From: an uncultured Porphyromonadaceae bacterium
GTDB taxonomy: Bacteria; Bacteroidota; Bacteroidia; Bacteroidales; Muribaculaceae
Direction of reading: 5' to 3'
Length of the DNA: 64,000 nt
Assembly: GCA_900540625.1 (NCBI GenBank)
Contig: UQGP01000005.1
Coordinates: 15,010 to 79,009, forward strand
The notes beneath the pieces are model-generated. The model was not told where the DNA came from and did no database searches. It saw nothing but the letters and a program-made list of their open reading frames with translations. Both the position numbers and the translations under genes were made by a program. Shown in pieces: positions 27,066 through 35,500 of this stretch. How positions within the stretch are numbered: position 1 is the stretch's first letter; each line of letters starts with the position of its first letter.

Positions 27066-27178
27066 AATTCGCGATTATGCCCCCCTCCTTAAAGTGATTC
27101 GACATCATGACGCTACCCCGAAAAATGGAATTAATGAAAATTAACAAATTTAATTCGTGTTAATTCGGGGCGAGTTCA

Positions 27179-27186
27179 TATCTTTG
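27179..27186 (+). promoter_or_regulatory. Promoter-like -7 box TATCTTTG
   Basis: TATCTTTG matches the Bacteroidota -7 consensus TAnnTTTG exactly. No clear TTTG -33 box is seen at the usual distance. It would drive the small secreted protein at 27398 with an unusually long leader of about 205 nt. Confidence 0.5.
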
Positions 27187-27397
27187 CAAAAACGGCAAGA
27201 GAGCCGTAGCGCGCGACACGCTAAAGCTATAAAAAACATTGACACAGGCTGTTGGTTGCCATTGCCAAATAAGCCTTTAGGAACTGACACACAAGCTGAA
27301 ATGCTTCCCATTATGTCTACGGTACAGACTACACAATTGTATCTTAGAATAGAGTTTATCACGTTAGTTAATCACAACAATCAAAACAAATTGAATT

Positions 27398-27865
27398 ATG
27401 AGAAATGCCAAGTTCCTACTTACTGCCGTGATGCTTGTTTTGGCATCGACGGTCATGGCAGAGCGTGGCATGGTGTTGTTGATGAAGGACAACACCAAGC
27501 ACGGCTTTGCTTTTGTCGAGACCCCTGTGGTCAAGGTCGACAAGGAGTTGACCATTACCACGACCAACTCAGAGGTGAAAGTGCAATATGCGGACGTCCA
27601 ACGCATATACTTTGACGAGGTCGGGGGGGTCGAAGACGTTGTGGCGGACAATGCCGCATACCCTACGTACAGCATCAACGCCGATGGCGTGACTATCAAA
27701 TCGCTGCGTCTCGGCGATGCCGTATCCGTGTACACACTCGATGGCCGTTTGGTGCAGGGCGTCCGTGCTGATGCCGCCGGCGAAGCCTCAGTGAAACTTG
27801 CTCCCGGCGTACCCTACGCAATCCGTCTTGCAAGCGGATTTGCTTTCAAAGTCATTCTAAAGTAA
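27398..27865 (+). CDS. Small secreted protein with C-terminal sorting-like domain
   Basis: A 155-residue exported protein. Residues 1-21 form a signal peptide (MRNAKFLLTAVMLVLASTVM, then A). A short region (MKDNTKHGFAFVETPVVKV, VQYADVQRIYFDE) resembles the N-terminal part of many Bacteroidales exported proteins. Residues 85-155 (VTIKSLRLGDAVSVYTLDGR, LVQGVRADAAGE, PYAIRLASGFAFKVILK) resemble the type IX secretion C-terminal domain. There is little between the two, so it is almost a bare carrier plus sorting signal. Function unknown. It is followed by a 13-bp repeat and another small secreted protein. Confidence 0.75.
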   Translation: MRNAKFLLTAVMLVLASTVMAERGMVLLMKDNTKHGFAFVETPVVKVDKELTITTTNSEVKVQYADVQRIYFDEVGGVEDVVADNAAYPTYSINADGVTIKSLRLGDAVSVYTLDGRLVQGVRADAAGEASVKLAPGVPYAIRLASGFAFKVILK

Positions 27866-27904
27866 CTATCCAAGCAACCTATCCAAGTAACCTATTCAAG
27901 TAAC
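27866..27904 (+). repeat. 13-bp tandem repeat, three copies
   Basis: CTATCCAAGCAAC (27866-27878), CTATCCAAGTAAC (27879-27891) and CTATTCAAGTAAC (27892-27904). Each ends in AAGNAAC, like the last codons and stop of the preceding gene (AAGTAAC, 27860-27866), so the array looks like slippage duplication of the gene end. Confidence 0.85.
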
Positions 27905-27927
27905 AAACAAAACCCACCTTTACAGTT

Positions 27928-28647
27928 ATGAAAACACTACTATTGTCAGCGCTCGCGCTGTTTGCCGGCGTTTCATCATATGCCCAAACAACCGACAAAA
28001 AAGAGATAATCAGCGTCTGGAGCGGAGGTCACCGCATCGCTATTCTACAGCCCGACAGCATCACTTTCGGCAGCAAAATAGAAGTGCCGGAAGCCGTAGA
28101 CCTGGGTCTGAGTGTCAAATGGGCAAGCTTCAACCTCGGAGCCGTCACACCCGAGGCTTCCGGAGACTTCTATGCATGGGCCGAAATAGCCCCCAAGTCA
28201 TACTATGACTGGTCTACATACTATCATGGCGTACGTGACTTCTTCACCAAATACAACGCCACGGACAAACTCACGCAAATTGAGCCCTCCGACGATGCCG
28301 CTACGCGCATCTTCGGTGAGGGGTGGCAGATACCCACCGAAGAGCAGTTCAAGGAATTGCTGACCAAGTGCACATGGACGACCATGACCATCAACGACAT
28401 TCCCGGCTTCGAGGTCAAGGGCGAAAACGGCAACAGCATCTTCATCCCCTATACCGGGACGCTGTACTATGGCTCGGTGCTGTTCCCGACTTCATTGGGC
28501 AGCTACTGGACATCCACGCTCGACACCGAGTATAACGATCAGGGAGAGTATTTCAAGGTTCGCGACCTTACCCTGAGTTCCGAGCCGCGTATCGGCACTG
28601 CCGATCGATGCTGGGGACGTCCCATACGCGCCGTATACACCAAGTAA
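27928..28647 (+). CDS. Secreted FISUMP-like domain protein
   Basis: A 239-residue exported protein: signal peptide MKTLLLSALALFAGVSSYAQ, a short strand-rich segment (EIISVWSGGHRIAI ... SITFGSKI), then from about residue 55 a Fibrobacter-succinogenes-paralogous (FISUMP) type domain: VDLGLSVKWASFNLGA, DFYAWAEIAPKSYYDWSTYY, RIFGEGWQIPTEEQFKELL and SYWTSTLDTEYNDQG, ending with RCWGRPIRAVYTK. Such domains occur in secreted or surface proteins of gut Bacteroidota; their role is unknown. No sorting domain follows. A terminator hairpin lies 8 bp downstream. Confidence 0.8.
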   Translation: MKTLLLSALALFAGVSSYAQTTDKKEIISVWSGGHRIAILQPDSITFGSKIEVPEAVDLGLSVKWASFNLGAVTPEASGDFYAWAEIAPKSYYDWSTYYHGVRDFFTKYNATDKLTQIEPSDDAATRIFGEGWQIPTEEQFKELLTKCTWTTMTINDIPGFEVKGENGNSIFIPYTGTLYYGSVLFPTSLGSYWTSTLDTEYNDQGEYFKVRDLTLSSEPRIGTADRCWGRPIRAVYTK

Positions 28648-28654
28648 ACACATC

Positions 28655-28694
28655 CGGCTTCTATCGGGAATGTCGGCATCCCCGATAGAAGCCG
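28655..28694 (+). terminator. Terminator-like hairpin after the FISUMP-like gene
   Basis: A perfect 14-bp stem, CGGCTTCTATCGGG (28655-28668) with CCCGATAGAAGCCG (28681-28694), around a 12-nt loop. There is no T tract. Position just after the stop codon supports termination or transcript-end protection. Confidence 0.75.
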
Positions 28695-28971
28695 AAGACA
28701 CATCAAAAACTTAGAATTGTGTCAAACGGCAGAATGCGATAAAAATTGACGTATACACCTAAAATTTACTAATAAAGGTACGAAGATATTGTCTGGATGA
28801 GGAAGCAGCGGCGCAAATGTGTGCCGCAGCATAAAAAGACAAAGACGGTTCGTGCGGTTGTGGAGAAAGCGGTTGCCGATGAAAAAAACACAACATTCGA
28901 AACAGTGCCCGAAAGCCCAACCCCGACATCTGTAATATGAAAACCATAGTACTAACCAAAAACAAAAAACT
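28695..28971 (+). other. Leader region of the BspA-like gene, with a possible 12-residue leader peptide
   Basis: AT-rich leader without a clear TAnnTTTG box. A tiny frame at 28937-28975 would encode MKTIVLTKNKKL, and its TGA overlaps the start codons of the BspA-like gene (CTATGATG). It could be a translated leader peptide or chance. Nothing else is recognised. Confidence 0.4.
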
Positions 28972-31900
28972 ATGATGAAAAAAAGACTATTCAAAGCCGC
29001 CCTGATGGCGGCAGCGCTGGCCCTTTCCGGGCTGACGGCTATGGCTGCATCGTCCGGCAAATGCGGCAAGTACCTTACGTGGACGCTTGACGATGAAGGA
29101 GCGCTCGTCGTCACAGGCATGGGCGCAATGTACGACTATGACGATGAAAAGAACGAGAAGTGGGATAAGACACTCATCAAGTCCGTCCAAATAGGACCGA
29201 CTGTTGCGTCAATAGGCGCTTACGCCTTCTCCTCATGTGAAAGTTTGACGAAAGTAACACTATTCGACAATGCGCTAACCACCATCGGAGACTTCGCGTT
29301 TATGTGGTGTATCAACATGAAATCAATCACCGTTTCAAATTCGGTGAAGACAATAAAGCAGTACGCATTCGCTCAGTGTAAGGCATTGGAAGATGTCGTA
29401 ATCGGCAGGTCAGTGTCGGATATAGGTATGGGCGTTTTCTCGCAATGCGGCGCACTGAAAAGCATAAAGGTTAAAGATGGTAATACGACCTACGACTCGC
29501 GTGACGACTGCAACGCCATAATACATAAGGAGACAAGCGAACTGGTGCGCGGCTGCCAAAACACCGTCATTCCAAACACGGTGACGAGTATTGGTATCGG
29601 TGCGTTCAGCGATGGCTACGGACTCGAATCTATCGATATACCAAATTCGGTGACAAGCATTAAGAACAGCGCGTTTTTTAAGTGCAAAGACCTAAAGCAC
29701 GTCACTATAGGAGCCTCTGTGGTTTCCATAGGCAAATACGCATTTCAGGAGTGCTTCTCACTGAGGAGCGTTGCTATGGGCGTCTCGGTGGCTTCCATAG
29801 AAGAAGCTGCGTTTGCACACTGCCGAAGCTTGGCCAAACTAAGCGTAGATGCGGCAGAACCCCCAATATGCGGCGGATATGTATTCTCGAGTGTAGACCA
29901 AGGATCATGTGCACTATATGTTCGCTTGGAGTACGCCGAAAAATACAAGGCCGCAGACACATGGAAAGACTTTGCCAACATCAAGACGATAGACGCCTCC
30001 GGCAAGTGCGGCGACAACCTCAAATGGACGCTCGACAGCGACGGCGAGCTCATCATCACCGGTGACGGACCTATGTATAGTTATTTTGACGAACAAACCG
30101 ATCGGTGGGATCCAATCTTAGTCAAAAAAGTTTGGATAGACGGACAAGCAACCACAATCGGACAACGGATGTTTGGAGCCTGCACCGAACTGGAAAGTGT
30201 GAAATTGCCCAATTCATTGACACATATAGACGTTAATGCATTCGCCGGCTGTTCCAAGCTGGCAAATGTGACAATCCCAAATTCAGTAACCCAAATAGGT
30301 GCCTTTGCATTCTCCGGCTGTTCATCCTTTACAAGTTTGACAATTCCGGCTTCGGTGACTAATATCGAGAGTAGCATAACCAACTATTGTGTGGCGCTCA
30401 AAAAGATAACGGTTGACCCTAATAACAAGACTTACGACTCGCGTGGTGATTGCAACGCCATAATAGAAACAGCTACAAACACATTGATCAGCGGGTGTGT
30501 TGCCACGTCTATTCCAAATACGGTGACCGCCATCGGTAGAGCTGCGTTCGAGGGTTGTGCAAATCTGGTAAAAGTAGATATTCCCGCTTCAGTGACAAGC
30601 ATCGGGGCAGGCGCATTTCAAGCCTGTGAAAATTTGACGAGAGTGGTTATGCCTCCATCGTTGACACACATCGACAACCATGCCTTCTTTGATTGCATCA
30701 ACCTGGAAAGTGTTAATATACCGGACAAGGTTGTAACCATCAAATTCTTCGCTTTTTATAATTGCAAAGAACTAAAAGAAGTCACGATAGGCAGTTCGGT
30801 AGAAAGCATAGAAGGCGAAGTGTTTAATCATTGCGACAAGCTGGAACGTATAATTGTGAAAGCGACTAATCCTCCGGTATGTGGCAAGAATTATGCTTTC
30901 AATACTGTGGATAAGGAAACATGCCGACTTGTTGTTCCCCGCGAATCTGCCGACCTATACAAAACCGCCTTCGAATGGAAGGATTTTGTCAATGTGGAGA
31001 CCTTGGCGGGAATGGGCAAGTGCGGCGACAATCTCGATTGGATGCTTTACGATACCGGCGAACTCGTGATTACGGGCGACGGGGCCATGTATGACTATGT
31101 ATATGAAGACAAAAGAGCCAAATGGGATAATGAACTTGTCAAGACTGTGCGTATAGAAGGAGCAGTGACCAATATAGGGGATCACGCATTTGACGAGTGT
31201 TCTAATATGACGGATATCAAGATGCCCAACACGATAACCAAGATTGGATCTATCGCGTTTAGCAGCTGCTATGCATTGACGGACATGTCCTTGCCGAACA
31301 CTGTTACGACGCTTGGCAGCTGGGCTTACAGCCATTGCCGTTCCCTGACAAAGGTGTATATTCCGAAATCGTTGACCGACATAGGGAACTGGGCTCTGAT
31401 CGGTTGCGAAAACGTGACAAGTATGGAAGTCGAACAAGGGAATCCGGTGTTTGACTCGCGTGACAATTGCAACGCCATAATTAGGACCGCTACCAACACG
31501 CTGGTTGCAGGATCTCAAAACACAGTCATTCCCAACACGGTGACCTCTATCGGAGGGAGCGCTTTCTATGATTGTGAAAACTTAACAAACATAATAATTC
31601 CGACCTCGGTGACCACTATCGAGAGGGCTGCGTTCTACAGATGTCGCAAGCTGCAAGATGTGGAGATACCCGAGACGGTGACAAGCATCGGCGAGGCTGC
31701 GTTTTCTTTTTGCCATGGCTTTGAGAATGTGAAAATCCCGAACGCGGTTGTCACAATTGATAAAGGCGCCTTTGAATATTGCAACGGCGTTAAGACGCTT
31801 GTCCTCGGCAGTTCGTTGACAAGCATCGGAGATGCAACCTTCCATAATTGTTGGAGACTGAAAGAGATAACGGTAAATGCGACAACTCCGCCGACGTGTG

Positions 31901-32238
31901 GCACACAAGGCGCATTTGAAGGTGTGGACAAAGATGTCTGCATACTGAAAGTTCCACAAGAGTCCGAAGATCTATATAAGACAGCCTTCGAATGGAAAGA
32001 CTTCAAAAACATCACCACTCTCGGTGTCGAGGATGCGGCAATGTACACCGGTATAAATATCCTTGTGTCCGGGCGTACAATCAGTGTATGCGGTGCTGAC
32101 GATGATGCCTGTATAGAAGTGTATGATATGTCCGGAATGATGATATATCGTGGTCCCGATAAGTCTGTCGTCGTGCCGACGGACGGTGTCTACATCGTCT
32201 GCATAGGCGAAATGACGTTCAAGGTGGCTGTGAGATAA
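28972..32238 (+). CDS. BspA-like leucine-rich-repeat surface protein
   Basis: A 1088-residue exported protein: signal peptide to about residue 26, then many LRR_5/BspA-type repeats (I.NSVTSIG..AF..C..L..V.IP pattern). The protein is built of three long modules, each opening with GKCG..L.W.L...G.L.ITG.G.MYDY, at about residues 29, 343 and 681, a period near 338 residues. Each module also contains DSRDDCNAII or DSRGDCNAII and ends near CGKNYAF- or CGTQGAF-like stretches. The C-terminal 70 residues resemble a type IX sorting domain (IEVYDMSGMMIYRG, VYIVCIGEMTFKVAVR). Such proteins mediate binding to host or other bacteria. The gene is AT-richer than its neighbours. Start is either ATG of the ATGATG at 28972. 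Confidence 0.88.
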   Translation: MMKKRLFKAALMAAALALSGLTAMAASSGKCGKYLTWTLDDEGALVVTGMGAMYDYDDEKNEKWDKTLIKSVQIGPTVASIGAYAFSSCESLTKVTLFDNALTTIGDFAFMWCINMKSITVSNSVKTIKQYAFAQCKALEDVVIGRSVSDIGMGVFSQCGALKSIKVKDGNTTYDSRDDCNAIIHKETSELVRGCQNTVIPNTVTSIGIGAFSDGYGLESIDIPNSVTSIKNSAFFKCKDLKHVTIGASVVSIGKYAFQECFSLRSVAMGVSVASIEEAAFAHCRSLAKLSVDAAEPPICGGYVFSSVDQGSCALYVRLEYAEKYKAADTWKDFANIKTIDASGKCGDNLKWTLDSDGELIITGDGPMYSYFDEQTDRWDPILVKKVWIDGQATTIGQRMFGACTELESVKLPNSLTHIDVNAFAGCSKLANVTIPNSVTQIGAFAFSGCSSFTSLTIPASVTNIESSITNYCVALKKITVDPNNKTYDSRGDCNAIIETATNTLISGCVATSIPNTVTAIGRAAFEGCANLVKVDIPASVTSIGAGAFQACENLTRVVMPPSLTHIDNHAFFDCINLESVNIPDKVVTIKFFAFYNCKELKEVTIGSSVESIEGEVFNHCDKLERIIVKATNPPVCGKNYAFNTVDKETCRLVVPRESADLYKTAFEWKDFVNVETLAGMGKCGDNLDWMLYDTGELVITGDGAMYDYVYEDKRAKWDNELVKTVRIEGAVTNIGDHAFDECSNMTDIKMPNTITKIGSIAFSSCYALTDMSLPNTVTTLGSWAYSHCRSLTKVYIPKSLTDIGNWALIGCENVTSMEVEQGNPVFDSRDNCNAIIRTATNTLVAGSQNTVIPNTVTSIGGSAFYDCENLTNIIIPTSVTTIERAAFYRCRKLQDVEIPETVTSIGEAAFSFCHGFENVKIPNAVVTIDKGAFEYCNGVKTLVLGSSLTSIGDATFHNCWRLKEITVNATTPPTCGTQGAFEGVDKDVCILKVPQESEDLYKTAFEWKDFKNITTLGVEDAAMYTGINILVSGRTISVCGADDDACIEVYDMSGMMIYRGPDKSVVVPTDGVYIVCIGEMTFKVAVR

Positions 32239-32592
32239 GCCACGTCCCCCGGGACGATCGTAGCATCTCCCCGCTTTCTTCAAGAATTGACAACGCGTCC
32301 CGGCGTCCGAAGATGCCGGGATGTGCTGTCAAGATCGCGAATGAATGTCGAAGAGTGTAAGCGACTGTGAGGGATGGAGAAATGTCGTGAAAGGTCGGCA
32401 AAGGCTTCGAGAATCGGCCTTTGGTGATAATGTATGTTAAAATGGTGTGTGAGACGGCGGTTTTTCACTAATTTTGTACGTTTAACGCGGAGGCAACGCT
32501 CACGACACCTCAGCAAAGGCATCCACGACAATGCCGATGCGACTTCGGAGCGCGCGTCCGCATATGCCGAATATACACTTCAGCAACACTAT
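32239..32592 (+). other. Intergenic region before the DUF2723 gene
   Basis: A 354-bp stretch. The left part has a 7-bp stem TCCCGGC/GCCGGGA (32298-32304 with 32315-32321), possibly ending the BspA-like transcript. A -7 box at 32469-32476 lies inside the long open frame that precedes the DUF2723 ATG, arguing that translation begins at 32593. Nothing else is recognised. Confidence 0.6.
32469..32476 (+). promoter_or_regulatory. Promoter-like -7 box TAATTTTG
   Basis: An exact match to TAnnTTTG, 117 bp before the ATG of the DUF2723 gene. No clear -33 TTTG is seen. It falls after the upstream in-frame start at 32434, so that start would not be transcribed from this promoter. Confidence 0.5.
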
Positions 32593-35500
32593 ATGAAGCG
32601 CTACAACTTAGTCAACAACACCTTGGGATGGCTGTGCTTTGCCATCGCCGCCGTTACCTATCTGCTTACGATAGAGCCTACGGCAAGTTTCTGGGATTGC
32701 CCGGAATTCATTTCGCAGGGCTTTAAGCTCGAAGTGGGTCACCCGCCGGGCAACCCTATATTCATGCTCACGGCACGATTTTTCGTGACCATATTCGGCG
32801 GCGGCGCCCAAACCGCAGCCATCGCCGTCAATTCGATGTCGGCGCTGCTGAGTGCGGCCACTATTCTGCTGCTGTTCTGGACGGTGACACATCTTGTGCG
32901 CCGCCTGGTGATACGCGACGATGCGCAGGAAGTCTCGCTGTCCAAGCTGATAATCATTATGGCTGCCGGCGTATGCGGAGCCTTGGCTTACACTTGGAGT
33001 GATACCTTCTGGTTCAGCGCCGTCGAAGGCGAGGTTTATGCCTTCTCGTCGTTCTGTACCGCCTTGGTGTTCTGGCTCATCCTCAAGTGGGAGAACCGCG
33101 CCGACCAACCCCATAGCGACCGCTACCTTATCCTGATAGCGTACATCATCGGTGTCAGCATCGCCGTACACTTGCTCAACCTATTGTGTATTCCCGCCAT
33201 TGTCCTGGTGTTCTACTATCGTAAGTTTAAGAATACCAACGTCAAAGGCTCGCTGCTGGCTCTGGCTGTCAGCGTGGTCATCGTGGCCTTCATCCTCTAC
33301 GGCCTTGTACCGGGCTTTATGAAAGTGGCTCAGGAAATCGAGCTGTTCTTTGTCAATGTCGTGGGTCTGTCCTTCAATATGGGCGTGCTGATATATGCTA
33401 TATTGCTGGTGGCCACGTTTGTATGGACCATTCGCGAGCTGTACCTCCAACGCTCGGCCGCACGTATCAAGGTCGGCGTCTTTGCCTCGGTGCTGCTCTC
33501 CGGAATGCTCTTTATCGGTCACGGGCTTACTCTCGGCCTGCTGCTGACCGTGGCTTTTGCCGCATACATCTGGGGCTTCTGCAAGACCGTTCCCGTGCGG
33601 GTGTTCAATGTCATCATACCCGGCATCTTCGTGATATTCGTCGGCTACTCGTCGTACGCGTTGCTGCTGATACGCTCCAGCGCCGACACGCCTATGAACC
33701 AAAACTCGCCGGACAACGTCTTTGCTCTGGCGTCCTACCTCAACCGCGAACAGTATGGCGATACGCCCCTGTTCTACGGACAGACGTGGGCCGAGGAAAT
33801 TGCTTGGCAAGAACAAGAAGTGCCTGACGGTCAGGGCGGCACCGTCACTGTCAAGTTTGCACAAGTGGGCGACGACGGTCTGCCGCAGACCAATATCATC
33901 CGAGGCCTGCGCTACGACAACGGCACCCCCGTAGACAACGGCGATATGGCGTACGCCAAGGAAGTCAAGACTTCGCCTGACGCACCCGACCGCTACGTCA
34001 AGGCTCGCCACGATTACAAGTATGAGTACGCTCCCGGCCTGATGATGCTGTTGCCGCGTATGTACTCCAATAATCCGGTGCACGTCAAGAGCTATAAGTC
34101 GTGGAGCCTATACGAAAATCCCGACTTGGCCGGCATCCCCATGGCCGTGCGTAAGAAGTGGCTCGAACAAGGATATGTCGAAGAAACCGAATTGCGCCCG
34201 TATATCAATAATCAAGTCGAGGTGGATATGGGTACCAAGACTTCGCGCGACGGACGTACGGTGCCCTACACGACTTCGGCATGGAAGCCCTCCTTCGGCG
34301 ACAACCTCCGCTACTTTGTCAATTACCAGCTCAATCACATGTACTGGCGATACTTTATGTGGAACTTCGCCGGTCGCCAGAACGATATGGCCGGCAACGG
34401 CGAGCCCAATCTCGGCAACTGGATTAGCGGTATACCCTTCATAGACAATGCCCGTCTGGGTGACCAATCGCTGTTGCCCGACGAATACGGCAAGAACAAT
34501 CCCGGACATAATGTCTTCTACATGTTGCCGCTGCTGCTCGGCATCTTCGGATTGCTGTGGCAGGCCCTGCGCAACCATCGCACCGCCCCCGGACGCGGCA
34601 TCGAGCAATTCTGGGTGATATTCTTCCTTTTCTTTATGACCGGTATCGCCATCGTGCTGTACCTCAATCAAGTCCCCGGTCAGCCGCGCGAACGTGACTA
34701 TGCCTTTGCCGGATCGTTCTATGCCTTTGCCATCTGGATAGGTATGGGCGTGCCCGCTATAGTTCACGGTATCAATGCGCTGCTCAAGCGTGCCTTTGCG
34801 AAGAAAGGCAGTGCTGACGATGCTTCCGCCGCCGCTTCCGCATCTTCCGCCGCCACTATAACCGTCAAAGCCGAAGATGATGATACCCTGGAGGTTACGG
34901 CCGCCGCACCTTATCGTAAGGTCGGCATCGCCCTGGCCGCACTCATAGGCATCGCCGTGCCTCTGCAAATGGTATCTCAGACATGGGATGATCATGACCG
35001 TAGCGGCCGCTACACCACGCGTGACTTCGGCGCCAATTACCTGAACTCCGTAGACCCCGATGCAATCATATTCTGCAACGGCGACAACGACACCTTCCCG
35101 TTGTGGTATACTCAGGAAGTCGAAGGCGTCCGTACCGATGTCAAGGTTGTCAACCTCAGCTACTTGGAGACAGACTGGTACGCCAATCAGATTTCGTCCG
35201 CATCCTATGAGGCCAAGGGCGTGCCCATGACCGCCCGCCCCGCCGACTATGCCTACGACCGCCTGCAATATGTCACCTACAGCGCCGAGACCGTGGCCGG
35301 ATACTTGCGTCAGGCACAGAGCCTTATGGATGATCCGTCGTTGTCTGCGGAAGTTATGACCGCCGACCCGATGGCATACAGATCGCTCAACCTGCTGACC
35401 GAGTACATCAATAAGTCCGGCGGCCTGGACAATGCCATTGCCTCCATCGGCAAGCAGACACACGCCACGGACGCCCTGCGTCAGCTCTACGACAATGCAC

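Larger units (their letters stand above)
26792..27397 (+). other. Intergenic region with hairpins and a long leader
   Basis: A 606-bp stretch. The left part (26792-26960) shows nothing recognisable. The middle holds two related palindromes (26966-26985 and 27033-27065). From 27120 the sequence becomes AT-rich, a promoter-like TATCTTTG lies at 27179-27186, and about 210 nt of leader precede the next start codon. An open frame from 27157 overlaps the promoter and the next gene in another frame, has no protein features and is rejected. Confidence 0.65.

Noticed and set aside
27157..27615. Plus-strand frame of 152 codons before and across the small secreted protein
   Set aside because: It overlaps a promoter-like box and the signal-peptide gene in another frame, and has no signal peptide or domain.
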